Assembly: GCA_018675825.1 (NCBI GenBank)
Contig: JABGXK010000093.1
Coordinates: forward strand, 1 to 7,102
DNA length: 7,102 nt
Direction: 5' to 3'
Origin: Flavobacteriales bacterium
GTDB taxonomy: Bacteria > Bacteroidota > Bacteroidia > Flavobacteriales > BACL11
Below the pieces are notes generated by a model. It saw only the letters and a list, made by a program, of their open reading frames with translations, was not told the origin of the DNA and did not search any database. Positions within the stretch are counted from its first letter, which is position 1; each line of letters begins with the position of its first letter. Made by a program: the position numbers and the translations under genes. Shown piece after piece: positions 1-6,615 of this stretch.

Positions 1-1257
1 AAGGCAAAAAATATATTTGCAAATATTGATGTTGTTACGATTGCACTATACATGATATTAGTATTTTTTGGATGGATAAATATCTATGCTTCTCAATATA
101 ATGACGATACTGAATTTGCGCTAGATTTTACGAACAGATACGGCAAACAAATGTACTTTATAGCAATCTCCTTATTCTGTGGATTCCTTACACTAATAAT
201 TGATTGGAAGTTCTACTATTCCCTATCATATATATTATATGGATTAATAATAACATCACTAATCACAGTTTTAATTATTGGAGGAGTCACAGGAGGAGCT
301 ACTTCTTGGTTTGAGATTGGCGGGTTAAAATTTCAACCTTCAGAATTTGCAAAGTTTGCAACAGCATTAGCATTAGCAAAATTTTTTAATATGCAACATG
401 CAAAAAAGAAAAATTTTAAAACAAAAATATATTCTTATATAATAATTCTAAGCCCTTGCTTACTTATTATTCTTCAAAATGATTTAGGAACTGCACTAAT
501 TTTTTCTGCATTTATTCTAGTCTTATATAGAGAAGGATTATCTATAAATATTCTCTTTTTAATTTTAATTACTGGAATACTATTTATACTCAGCTTATTG
601 ATTAATCAAGAAATTTTAATTTATATATTTTCAATAATTGCAATAATAAGTCTATTTATCTTTAGATTTAATAAGAAAGATATCGTAACAATTAGTGTAA
701 GTTGGATTGTATCTGTTTTATTTATTTCTGGAACAAATTATTTTGTCTACGAAATATTAAAACCCCATCATAGCAAAAGAATTGATATTTTATTAGGAAA
801 AGAATTTGACCCTTATGGGGCTGGATATAACTTAATCCAATCTAAAATTGCTATAGGATCTGGAGGAGGTACGGGTAAAGGGTTCTTAAATGGAACGCAA
901 ACGAGATTTGATTTTGTTCCTGAACAAAGCACTGATTTTATTTTCTGTACAATTGGAGAAGAATGGGGTTTTCTAGGTAGCTTACTTTTTATATCACTTT
1001 TTATTGGGCTAGTTAGCAGGATAATATTTCTTGCAGAACGTCAAAGATCAAATTATAGTAGAATATATGGATACAGCGTAGCCTGTATTTTATTTGTTCA
1101 TTTTGTAATTAATATTGGTATGACAATTGGATTACTTCCAACCATAGGAATACCTCTTCCTTTTATAAGTTATGGGGGATCATCACTTTTAGGCTTTACT
1201 ATGCTAATATTTATTTTTCTAAATCTTGATTCTTATAGATTAGAAATATTGAGGTAA
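1..1257 (+). CDS. rodA: RodA, SEDS-family peptidoglycan glycosyltransferase (5' end missing)
   Basis: Polytopic inner-membrane enzyme that polymerises lipid II into glycan strands for cell elongation, working with the transpeptidase PBP2. Family signatures visible: QPSEFAK (334-354), a periplasmic loop with PEQSTDFIF whose Asp codon at 934-936 aligns with the catalytic Asp262 of E. coli RodA, EEWGFLG after it, and the C-terminal PLPFISYGGSS block. The first ATG, at 52, is not the start: the frame is open to base 1 and reads NIFANIDVVT before it, which resembles the usual cytoplasmic N-terminus leading into TM1 (LVFFGWINIYAS). The true start therefore lies off the left edge, probably by only a few codons. 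At more than 417 residues it is longer than E. coli RodA (370); the extra length is hydrophobic sequence around 540-660, as I recall for Bacteroidota RodA. Stop is TAA. In Bacteroidota mrdA (PBP2) often precedes rodA; that would be outside this window. Confidence 0.96.
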   Translation, partial: KAKNIFANIDVVTIALYMILVFFGWINIYASQYNDDTEFALDFTNRYGKQMYFIAISLFCGFLTLIIDWKFYYSLSYILYGLIITSLITVLIIGGVTGGATSWFEIGGLKFQPSEFAKFATALALAKFFNMQHAKKKNFKTKIYSYIIILSPCLLIILQNDLGTALIFSAFILVLYREGLSINILFLILITGILFILSLLINQEILIYIFSIIAIISLFIFRFNKKDIVTISVSWIVSVLFISGTNYFVYEILKPHHSKRIDILLGKEFDPYGAGYNLIQSKIAIGSGGGTGKGFLNGTQTRFDFVPEQSTDFIFCTIGEEWGFLGSLLFISLFIGLVSRIIFLAERQRSNYSRIYGYSVACILFVHFVINIGMTIGLLPTIGIPLPFISYGGSSLLGFTMLIFIFLNLDSYRLEILR

Positions 1258-1287
1258 AAATTAATAAAAAACTGATCTATTATCAAC
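1258..1287 (-). terminator. Possible weak intrinsic terminator at the end of ppiD
   Basis: On the minus strand the last codons of ppiD can fold into a small hairpin: GTTGAT, loop AATAG, ATCAGT (plus-strand 1271-1287), 6 pairs of which two are G-U. It is followed at once by a T-rich run that contains the ppiD stop codon and continues to about 1258. The arrangement (stem then U-tract) is right, but the stem is AT-rich and weak, so this is a candidate only. It would help keep ppiD transcripts from running antisense into rodA, whose stop is 3 bases away. Confidence 0.3.
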
Positions 1288-3474
1288 AATATTAGCATCC
1301 TTTTCTAGCGCTTTATATGAAGCGCTATAACTGTATGTCTTTATTTTCTCAAACATAGATTTTTGTTCTTCAGAAAAATCTCCTTGAGATCTATAATCAT
1401 CTTTGGAAATGACAGAAACTACATTAACAGAATTTGTAGATTTAATTGGAGAAGAAACTCCTCCAATATTGGTAGAAAAAATAGTTCCAATAATCTCTGG
1501 TGAATAACCTAAACCGTCAACAGTCAATACTGAAAGCTGTGCCTTCTTATTATTTATGATGCTCACATTTAACTTTTCACTTAGAGCTTCTAAGCTAGCA
1601 TATTCTCCCATTTTCTCAACTAGTTTGTTGTATTTCTTATCTGCACGAATATTCTGTTTAATCTTATTTTCAATTTCAGATAATTGTATATGGTCTTCAT
1701 TATTTTCCTTAACCAGCTTAGCCACGACATAGAAATTATCAAAATTTAAGATATCAGAAACCTCATTTAAGGACGCTTCATTCATCCATCTAACTATTGA
1801 ACGTGAATTTGCAAGACCAACTAAATTTTCTTTTTCTGGCGTTACCTTAACAGCACTTCTCTTAACAAGATTTAGATCTAAAACTATACTATCAAAAGAA
1901 TTATTTTTATCATTTAATTTACCAGCAAATTGGCCAGCTTGCGTGAAGTAATTATTATCAGTTTCAGTACTTGCAGAAATAATATTATCAATAAAAGCTA
2001 TTTTATATTTATTATCTTTTTTACTGGTATTCATCACCTGAATTAAGTGAACACCATATTGTGTTAGTACAACCTTCATTTCATTTTTTAATGAAGAAAA
2101 ACAAGAATCCTTAAACTGTATATCTAATGGAAAACCATATTTACTTGAAAGAGCATCTTCTCCAAACCAGCCTAATTCACCACCTTTATATTTTGTGTTT
2201 TCATCAAAAGATTTTTCTATAGCTAATAATCCAAAATCTGCTCCATTCTCAATTTTCTTTTTAAGATCATAAATTACAGATTTGGCAGAATCAAAACTAA
2301 TTGAAGTATTATTTGGTTGTATTAAGATATGTCGAGCCTCTAAAGAGTCAGGTCTTTTCTGGATATCTACAAGTTTAGATAACCTATATGTTGTTGAATT
2401 AGTTTTATATGGTCCTATTACGGTTCCTAAATTATTATTCACTAACTGAGCAAATACAGAATCATTTGAAAAATCATCTTTTTTCCTAAAATTAAAAATA
2501 GTATTTCTATTATCAGAATAACGTCTTATAATATTTAGATAATCATTACTATCTTCAAAATCATCTTTTAAATTAGCAAGAGCAGAACGCGTTTCTAAAT
2601 CATCCTCATTACTAGGGACAACAGTAAAAACAACATAATCAATATCTTTACTCAAATCTTGCTTGTAATCACTCTTATTCTTGTTATAATAATTGTTGAT
2701 TTCTTCTTCAGATATATCAATCAAGGAATCCTCAATCATAGAATAAGGTAAGTTGATGTAGTTATACATAGCAACCTGCATACTTTCATTAACAGAGATT
2801 TTAGCTTCTTCTGAATTAATATATGTTCCCTTTTCAATTAATTTATCATATTTTTCATTTTTTAAAACATTTAGTAAAAAGGACTCAAATGACTTCCAAT
2901 CTCTAATTGCATCGCCAGTTTCATCTTCCTGTATATTTTGCAGGTATTCTGTAACCTTTTTTCCATCAAAAACTAATGTTTCTATATTTTCTCCTGTATT
3001 TTTGTCAATACTTTCAATTTTAGTTTTAAAATTAGGGAATCTTGTGATTTGTGGATGTGCATTTATTCCTGATATTCTTTCCATCCATTCTTCATCAGAA
3101 ATATTGACGCCTATTTTTTCATATTCTTCCTCCATAATTAACTCACGAATTAATTGGCTCCAAGCTTGTTTTCTAATATCTGAGACATCCCTCTTAGTTA
3201 AGTCTTCATCCTGGCCTTGGTTTTTTCTAGATGCTAGAACATTTTTTGTCATTCCATCAACTGTTTTTACAAAAGTAACACAGTTACAAGCAGTCTCATG
3301 AGCACATGAATTAAGAACACCTTCTCCGAGTACCTCAGCAATATTATTTGTATTTGAACCTGGATTTCCAGTTAATGAGCCAAGAAATTCTCCACCAATA
3401 AAAGCTAACATAGCGAAGCCTATTACAGCTATTAATAAGCCTGACCTATTTCTAATTCTTTGAAGTGATCCCAT
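1261..3474 (-). CDS. ppiD: PpiD/SurA-type membrane-anchored periplasmic peptidyl-prolyl isomerase
   Basis: Predicted periplasmic folding factor for exported and outer-membrane proteins, anchored in the inner membrane. A basic N-terminus (MGSLQRIRNR) and one hydrophobic segment (about residues 12-32, ending FIGGEFLG) form the signal anchor. Next comes a SurA_N-like helical chaperone region (about 95-270), including IRKQAWSQLI at 100-109. Residues 278-370 look like a degenerate parvulin unit. A clear parvulin domain spans about 379-482: RHIL with His382, GGELGWFG at 431-438 and YGVHLIQV with His476. A further chaperone-like C-terminal region follows. Its 737 residues exceed E. coli PpiD (623) and suit Bacteroidota homologues. 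Odd feature: C57, H59, C63 and C65 cluster just outside the membrane, where I would expect a plain strand and helix. The ATG at 3474 is well placed before the anchor; no Shine-Dalgarno is visible. It is the last gene of the minus-strand block, 75 bases after the CorC-like gene. Confidence 0.93.
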   Translation of the reverse strand: MGSLQRIRNRSGLLIAVIGFAMLAFIGGEFLGSLTGNPGSNTNNIAEVLGEGVLNSCAHETACNCVTFVKTVDGMTKNVLASRKNQGQDEDLTKRDVSDIRKQAWSQLIRELIMEEEYEKIGVNISDEEWMERISGINAHPQITRFPNFKTKIESIDKNTGENIETLVFDGKKVTEYLQNIQEDETGDAIRDWKSFESFLLNVLKNEKYDKLIEKGTYINSEEAKISVNESMQVAMYNYINLPYSMIEDSLIDISEEEINNYYNKNKSDYKQDLSKDIDYVVFTVVPSNEDDLETRSALANLKDDFEDSNDYLNIIRRYSDNRNTIFNFRKKDDFSNDSVFAQLVNNNLGTVIGPYKTNSTTYRLSKLVDIQKRPDSLEARHILIQPNNTSISFDSAKSVIYDLKKKIENGADFGLLAIEKSFDENTKYKGGELGWFGEDALSSKYGFPLDIQFKDSCFSSLKNEMKVVLTQYGVHLIQVMNTSKKDNKYKIAFIDNIISASTETDNNYFTQAGQFAGKLNDKNNSFDSIVLDLNLVKRSAVKVTPEKENLVGLANSRSIVRWMNEASLNEVSDILNFDNFYVVAKLVKENNEDHIQLSEIENKIKQNIRADKKYNKLVEKMGEYASLEALSEKLNVSIINNKKAQLSVLTVDGLGYSPEIIGTIFSTNIGGVSSPIKSTNSVNVVSVISKDDYRSQGDFSEEQKSMFEKIKTYSYSASYKALEKDANIVDNRSVFY
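1306..1327. repeat. Perfect 8-bp inverted repeat inside the ppiD 3' end
   Basis: TAGCGCTT (1306-1313), six-base loop TATATG, AAGCGCTA (1320-1327). It is notably GC-rich for this AT-rich window and starts 49 bases after the rodA stop. On the plus strand it could act as a 3' hairpin for rodA mRNA, but the T-rich sequence after it is delayed by several bases (TAACTGTATG first), so it is not a standard intrinsic terminator. On the minus strand it encodes SASYKAL of PpiD, so protein constraint may explain part of it. Confidence 0.45.
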
Positions 3475-3500
3475 AAAGCATTTATTTTATTAAAAGGATG

Positions 3501-3526
3501 CGAATATACAATTGTTATTTAACAAA
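3501..3526 (-). promoter_or_regulatory. Candidate Bacteroidota-type promoter for ppiD
   Basis: The 75-base gap between the CorC-like gene and ppiD carries, on the minus strand, TATATTCG (plus 3501-3508) followed by CATCC. This matches the Bacteroidota -7 element TAnnTTTG with one change, and it lies 26 bases upstream of the ppiD ATG, which leaves a short leader. The -33 side is ambiguous: a TTTG at plus 3523-3526 is only 14 bases away, and another TTG at 3533-3535 is 24 bases away, whereas about 19-21 would be usual. The promoter is therefore tentative; ppiD may instead be, or also be, transcribed by read-through from the operon. Confidence 0.4.
3512..3525. repeat. Small dyad (TTGTTA-TT-TAACAA) beside the candidate ppiD promoter
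   Basis: Perfect 6-bp arms with a 2-base centre, located 3 bases upstream of the candidate -7 element, where an operator could sit. In a sequence this AT-rich a dyad of this size is not rare by chance, and nothing else ties it to a regulator. It is recorded because it is the only symmetrical element in the one real intergenic gap of the window. Confidence 0.25.
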
Positions 3527-3549
3527 TAAAAACAAGATAAATCCTAATA

Positions 3550-4791
3550 TTAATTCTTAACTAAAAGATGAACTTTGATGACACTTCTATCATCAACCTC
3601 TTTAATTGTTATTTTATACTCATCTAAATTAATAACATCATTTTCTGCAGGTATGTTTTCTAAATAATGTAGTACTAATCCCGCTATTGTTTCATATTCA
3701 TCAGATTCTGGAAGATTAAGATTAAAATCTTTATTAATCGCTATCACTTCTAATCTAGCTAAGACAGAAAATTCAAAATCATTAATCCTCTCTACTAAAT
3801 TCAAATTAATATCATGTTCATCATCTATTTCACCAACAATCTCCTCTGTAACATCTTCAATTGTTAACATACCAGAAGTACCACCAAATTCATCAACTAC
3901 TAAGGCAACACCTTTGTTTCCGTCTATAAAGTCTGATAATAACTGCATAGCATACATAGTCTCAGGAACAAATGGTATAGGTAATAAAAGTGAACGAATA
4001 TTTCTAGGATTTCTAAATAGATCAGAAGAATGTACATAACCAACTATACTATCAATATTATTTTTATAGATAAGAATTTTTGAAAGCTTTGTTTCTATAA
4101 ATTTATTTTTTAATACTTCAATAGAAGAGTTAATATTTAAAGCAATTATTTCAGTTCTAGGGATCATACATTCTCTAACTTTCTTTGAGGAAAGATCCAA
4201 TGTGTTTTGCAACATTTCTAATTCAACACTTGAAGACTCCTCACTATTATTGGTGTTAAGATGACTCAAATATTCGTCAAGATCTGTCTTATTAAAAAAA
4301 TGTTTACTTTCAGTTAATCTTTGACCAAAAAACAATCTAATTATTATCTTAGATATTTGCATAAAAACCCAAGCAAAAGGTCTAAATAAAATAAAAAAAC
4401 AAAAAATTGGCAAAGAAAATATCCTTAGAGTCTTATTGGCATAAATCTTAAAAATAGATTTTGGTAAAAACTCTGCAGAAATTAATATAATAGTTGTAGA
4501 GATTATTGTTTGCACAAAAAGTAAATAATAAGGATTAGAAATTACAAGATAAGGAGCTAGTAGTTTTGTCATAACAATTCCATAAACTACTAAAGAAATA
4601 TTATTACCTATTAACATTGTAGTAATAAAATTTGACTCATTTCTAGAAAAGAAAGATATAACCCTGGATGATATCTTCTCAGTTCCTTTATCTAATTCCA
4701 ATTGTACTTTATTGGATGATACGAATGCAATCTCGACACCTGAAAAGAATGCTGACAAAATGATAGTTAATATTGCAAGAAAAAAATACAT
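3550..4791 (-). CDS. CNNM/CBS/CorC_HlyC-domain membrane protein (hemolysin C / CorC family)
   Basis: Integral inner-membrane protein of the CNNM/CorC family. Some bacterial members have been shown to export Mg2+; the older name 'hemolysin' is mostly inherited annotation. Domains: a CNNM (DUF21) transmembrane region at about 1-155, with FFSGVEIAF (15-23), GNNISLVVYG (62-71), AEFLPKSIF (106-114) and a re-entrant or helical segment at 122-152; a cytosolic CBS pair at about 205-325, opening with VRECMIPRTEI (205-215) and containing the signature VVDEFGGTSGMLTIEDVTEE (298-317) and the acidic EIDDEHD (321-327); and a CorC_HlyC domain at about 335-413. The 413-residue length is normal. Bacteroidota also have GldE, a gliding-motility paralogue of this fold, but that usually neighbours gldD rather than lptC, so I do not assign it. 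Start ATG follows the lptC stop by one base, implying co-transcription and probably coupled translation. Confidence 0.93.
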   Translation of the reverse strand: MYFFLAILTIILSAFFSGVEIAFVSSNKVQLELDKGTEKISSRVISFFSRNESNFITTMLIGNNISLVVYGIVMTKLLAPYLVISNPYYLLFVQTIISTTIILISAEFLPKSIFKIYANKTLRIFSLPIFCFFILFRPFAWVFMQISKIIIRLFFGQRLTESKHFFNKTDLDEYLSHLNTNNSEESSSVELEMLQNTLDLSSKKVRECMIPRTEIIALNINSSIEVLKNKFIETKLSKILIYKNNIDSIVGYVHSSDLFRNPRNIRSLLLPIPFVPETMYAMQLLSDFIDGNKGVALVVDEFGGTSGMLTIEDVTEEIVGEIDDEHDINLNLVERINDFEFSVLARLEVIAINKDFNLNLPESDEYETIAGLVLHYLENIPAENDVINLDEYKITIKEVDDRSVIKVHLLVKN

Positions 4792-4792
4792 T

Positions 4793-5326
4793 TTAGTTAT
4801 CCATTATATTAATAAGCATTTTTCCACTAATTTTTTTAAGAGTATAATCATTGAAATTTGGGTCTGAGCTAAATCCTTCTGCATATATAACTTCTTTATC
4901 AGTTGTAATAATTACCTTTTCATCAGTATAAACTAAGTTTTTTGATTCATCCCAAATTAAATGCTCAGTTTCTAATTTTCTAGTACTATTTTCCAAGACT
5001 ACAGAATTAGTTGCTTCCATAATATTACTTTTTTCATAGATAACAGCATTTATAGCTGATAAGTTAGATAAAATAATTTCAGCATTATTATAGAAAACAA
5101 CTTTAAAACCTTCAGAAAATACTAATTGAGAGTTATCCCCAGTATATCTTTCAATTTTATTAGCATCCATCTGCAGCTTAATTATTCCATTCTCAGTATG
5201 AATTAATCTTGATTTTTCAATAATTTCAACAGGAAGTTCATTTTCAGTAAACAACTCTTGTACTAATAAAGGATCATTTTGACATGAGCTATTAATAACA
5301 ATTATAAAAAGTAATATCCAGCGCAT
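4793..5326 (-). CDS. lptC: LptC, LPS-export periplasmic bridge protein (lipoprotein form)
   Basis: Component of the Lpt bridge, which carries LPS from the LptB2FG extractor in the inner membrane to the outer membrane. Residues 1-14 form a short hydrophobic signal ending in INSS, followed by Cys15, the only cysteine in the protein and the probable lipidation site; the position before SS is Asn rather than the usual Leu or Val, so the lipobox is imperfect. The rest (about 30-175) is a run of short beta strands typical of the LptA/LptC jellyroll: NGIIKLQMDANKIERYTG near 46-63, FSEGFKVVFYN at 70-80, KLETEHLIWDESKNLVYTDE at 117-136, YAEGFSSDPNF at 148-158, and the final strand KKISGKMLI. The domain order and the strand sequences match Bacteroidota LptC as I remember it; E. 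coli LptC instead keeps a transmembrane helix. It starts 2 bases after the TPR gene stop and ends 1 base before the CorC-like gene. Confidence 0.88.
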   Translation of the reverse strand: MRWILLFIIVINSSCQNDPLLVQELFTENELPVEIIEKSRLIHTENGIIKLQMDANKIERYTGDNSQLVFSEGFKVVFYNNAEIILSNLSAINAVIYEKSNIMEATNSVVLENSTRKLETEHLIWDESKNLVYTDEKVIITTDKEVIYAEGFSSDPNFNDYTLKKISGKMLINIMDN

Positions 5327-5328
5327 AG

Positions 5329-6612
5329 CTAATCACTTGTTCTAACTAGTGTTAATTTATTTATCCAGCATTCTATTTGGTATGATGAATTCTTGTCAAT
5401 ATTATTAAAGAAACATACTTCTGTAGAAGGAAAATACTTGGAATAAGTATTTATACTTTTACTTGCTCTGACTTTAACATTTGTATCCGATAAAGCCTTA
5501 TTAAACATATCTACAGCAATCCAATATACTGCTTTCTGCTCAAATTCACTACCACATTTACTGGCTCCTGCTATATATATATTGCCAAGATTCATATAAG
5601 CCTCTCCCCAATTATCCTTTAAATCTAATGCGCTATAAACAGCAATTCTAGCCTTTGAATAAGACCCCGCATTTCTATATGCATCAGCTAGACCTAAATA
5701 ATATTTAGCTTTAATATCATTATCTTGTTCTAGGTTTATAGCTTCATTACAATACTCTATAGCCTTACTAAATTCTTTTCTAGAAATACTCATTTTTCCC
5801 ATTTTGCTAGCTGACAAAGCTGAAGGCTCAAGCTCATATAACTTTGATGAAACCTTATAAAATAAATCATCCTCAGTACACTCTTTTTTATCTAATACAT
5901 TCAACACTCTTTTTAAAAAAACAATATCCTCTAAAGAGGAGGAAAATTTTAAAGAATAAATTTCAATAAGAGTATTACAATCTGCATATGGAGTAAATAG
6001 AGATTCTATATTTAATGATGTTTGAGTATAATATTTGCTTTTTTTAGCATTATTAATAAGATTATAATCAACTATATCTGATAGCTTGGTGTATAATTCT
6101 AATATATCTTGTTTACTAAGTTGACTGTTTTTTTCCATTAAAGTAGCTGATTTAAAATATTGCGAAATTGCTCCAGCTGAACTTTTATTTTCTTGTAAAT
6201 CAATAGATTTTTTTAGAATTTCATATGCCTCTAAATAACGCTTCTTATCATATCTTAATAAATCAGATCCCTTCAATCCAAGCACAAAACCTTCCTTTCC
6301 AAAAAACTCAATCCTATTATCATAGATTTGCATTAAAGTATCAAGATAAGCTTGATTATTATCTTTATCAAGTTTCATCTGTGCTTTAATTATAGTAGGT
6401 CCGTTTTTATATATATTACCACTAGATCTAGGGCAATTCATAAATACCCATCTCCATGGCTCTAATGCTTCAGTATAATTCTTCTGTTTATAATGTTCTC
6501 GATATAACGATAAGTTAGTAATACAATTCAAACTATCATTACCCCATTTCTCTTGTGCACTTATATCAATAGTTAAAAAGAACACTACCAATATTAATAA
6601 AAACTTCTTCAT
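5329..6612 (-). CDS. Secreted TPR protein of the lptC operon, function unknown
   Basis: Has a clear signal peptide (MKKFLLILVVFFLTIDISA, cleavage near residues 19-20) and no lipobox cysteine, so it is probably periplasmic or loosely attached to the outer membrane. The first mature block (30-61, with SLYREHYKQKNYTEALEPW) is TPR-like. A helical middle region follows, then better TPR units at about 270-299, 302-335 and 336-373. The C-terminus ends in a short non-TPR module with YFPSTEVCFF and YQIECWI. Eight cysteines occur (30, 60, 212, 245, 288, 353, 400, 415), an even number that could form disulfides. I recall homologues at this position beside lptC in flavobacteria, annotated only as TPR proteins. 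TPRs bind other proteins, so a scaffold or assembly role in the envelope is a reasonable inference but unproven. Stop is TAG. Start ATG lies 3 bases after the stop of the upstream barrel gene, after an A-rich leader. Confidence 0.85.
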   Translation of the reverse strand: MKKFLLILVVFFLTIDISAQEKWGNDSLNCITNLSLYREHYKQKNYTEALEPWRWVFMNCPRSSGNIYKNGPTIIKAQMKLDKDNNQAYLDTLMQIYDNRIEFFGKEGFVLGLKGSDLLRYDKKRYLEAYEILKKSIDLQENKSSAGAISQYFKSATLMEKNSQLSKQDILELYTKLSDIVDYNLINNAKKSKYYTQTSLNIESLFTPYADCNTLIEIYSLKFSSSLEDIVFLKRVLNVLDKKECTEDDLFYKVSSKLYELEPSALSASKMGKMSISRKEFSKAIEYCNEAINLEQDNDIKAKYYLGLADAYRNAGSYSKARIAVYSALDLKDNWGEAYMNLGNIYIAGASKCGSEFEQKAVYWIAVDMFNKALSDTNVKVRASKSINTYSKYFPSTEVCFFNNIDKNSSYQIECWINKLTLVRTSD

Positions 6613-6615
6613 TTT

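Noticed and set aside
364..380. Short GCATTA tandem repeat in rodA
   Set aside because: Two to three copies that encode ALALAK in a transmembrane segment; ordinary low-complexity coding sequence.
3002..3301. 99-residue plus-strand reading frame
   Set aside because: It lies wholly antisense inside ppiD, has no recognisable domain or leader, and is explained by the codon composition of the real gene on the minus strand.
3250..3330. Local frameshift in ppiD around the cysteine cluster
   Set aside because: One alternative frame stops at once and the other gives a leucine/valine-rich run ending in a stop. Neither restores a familiar PpiD sequence, so the annotated frame is kept.
3509..3549. Intrinsic terminator after the CorC-like gene
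   Set aside because: There are T-rich stretches on the minus strand but I find no stable stem directly before them.
3550..4791. GldE, the gliding-motility CNNM protein
   Set aside because: The fold is the same, but the neighbours are lptC and ppiD rather than gldD, and a generic CorC-family call fits equally well.
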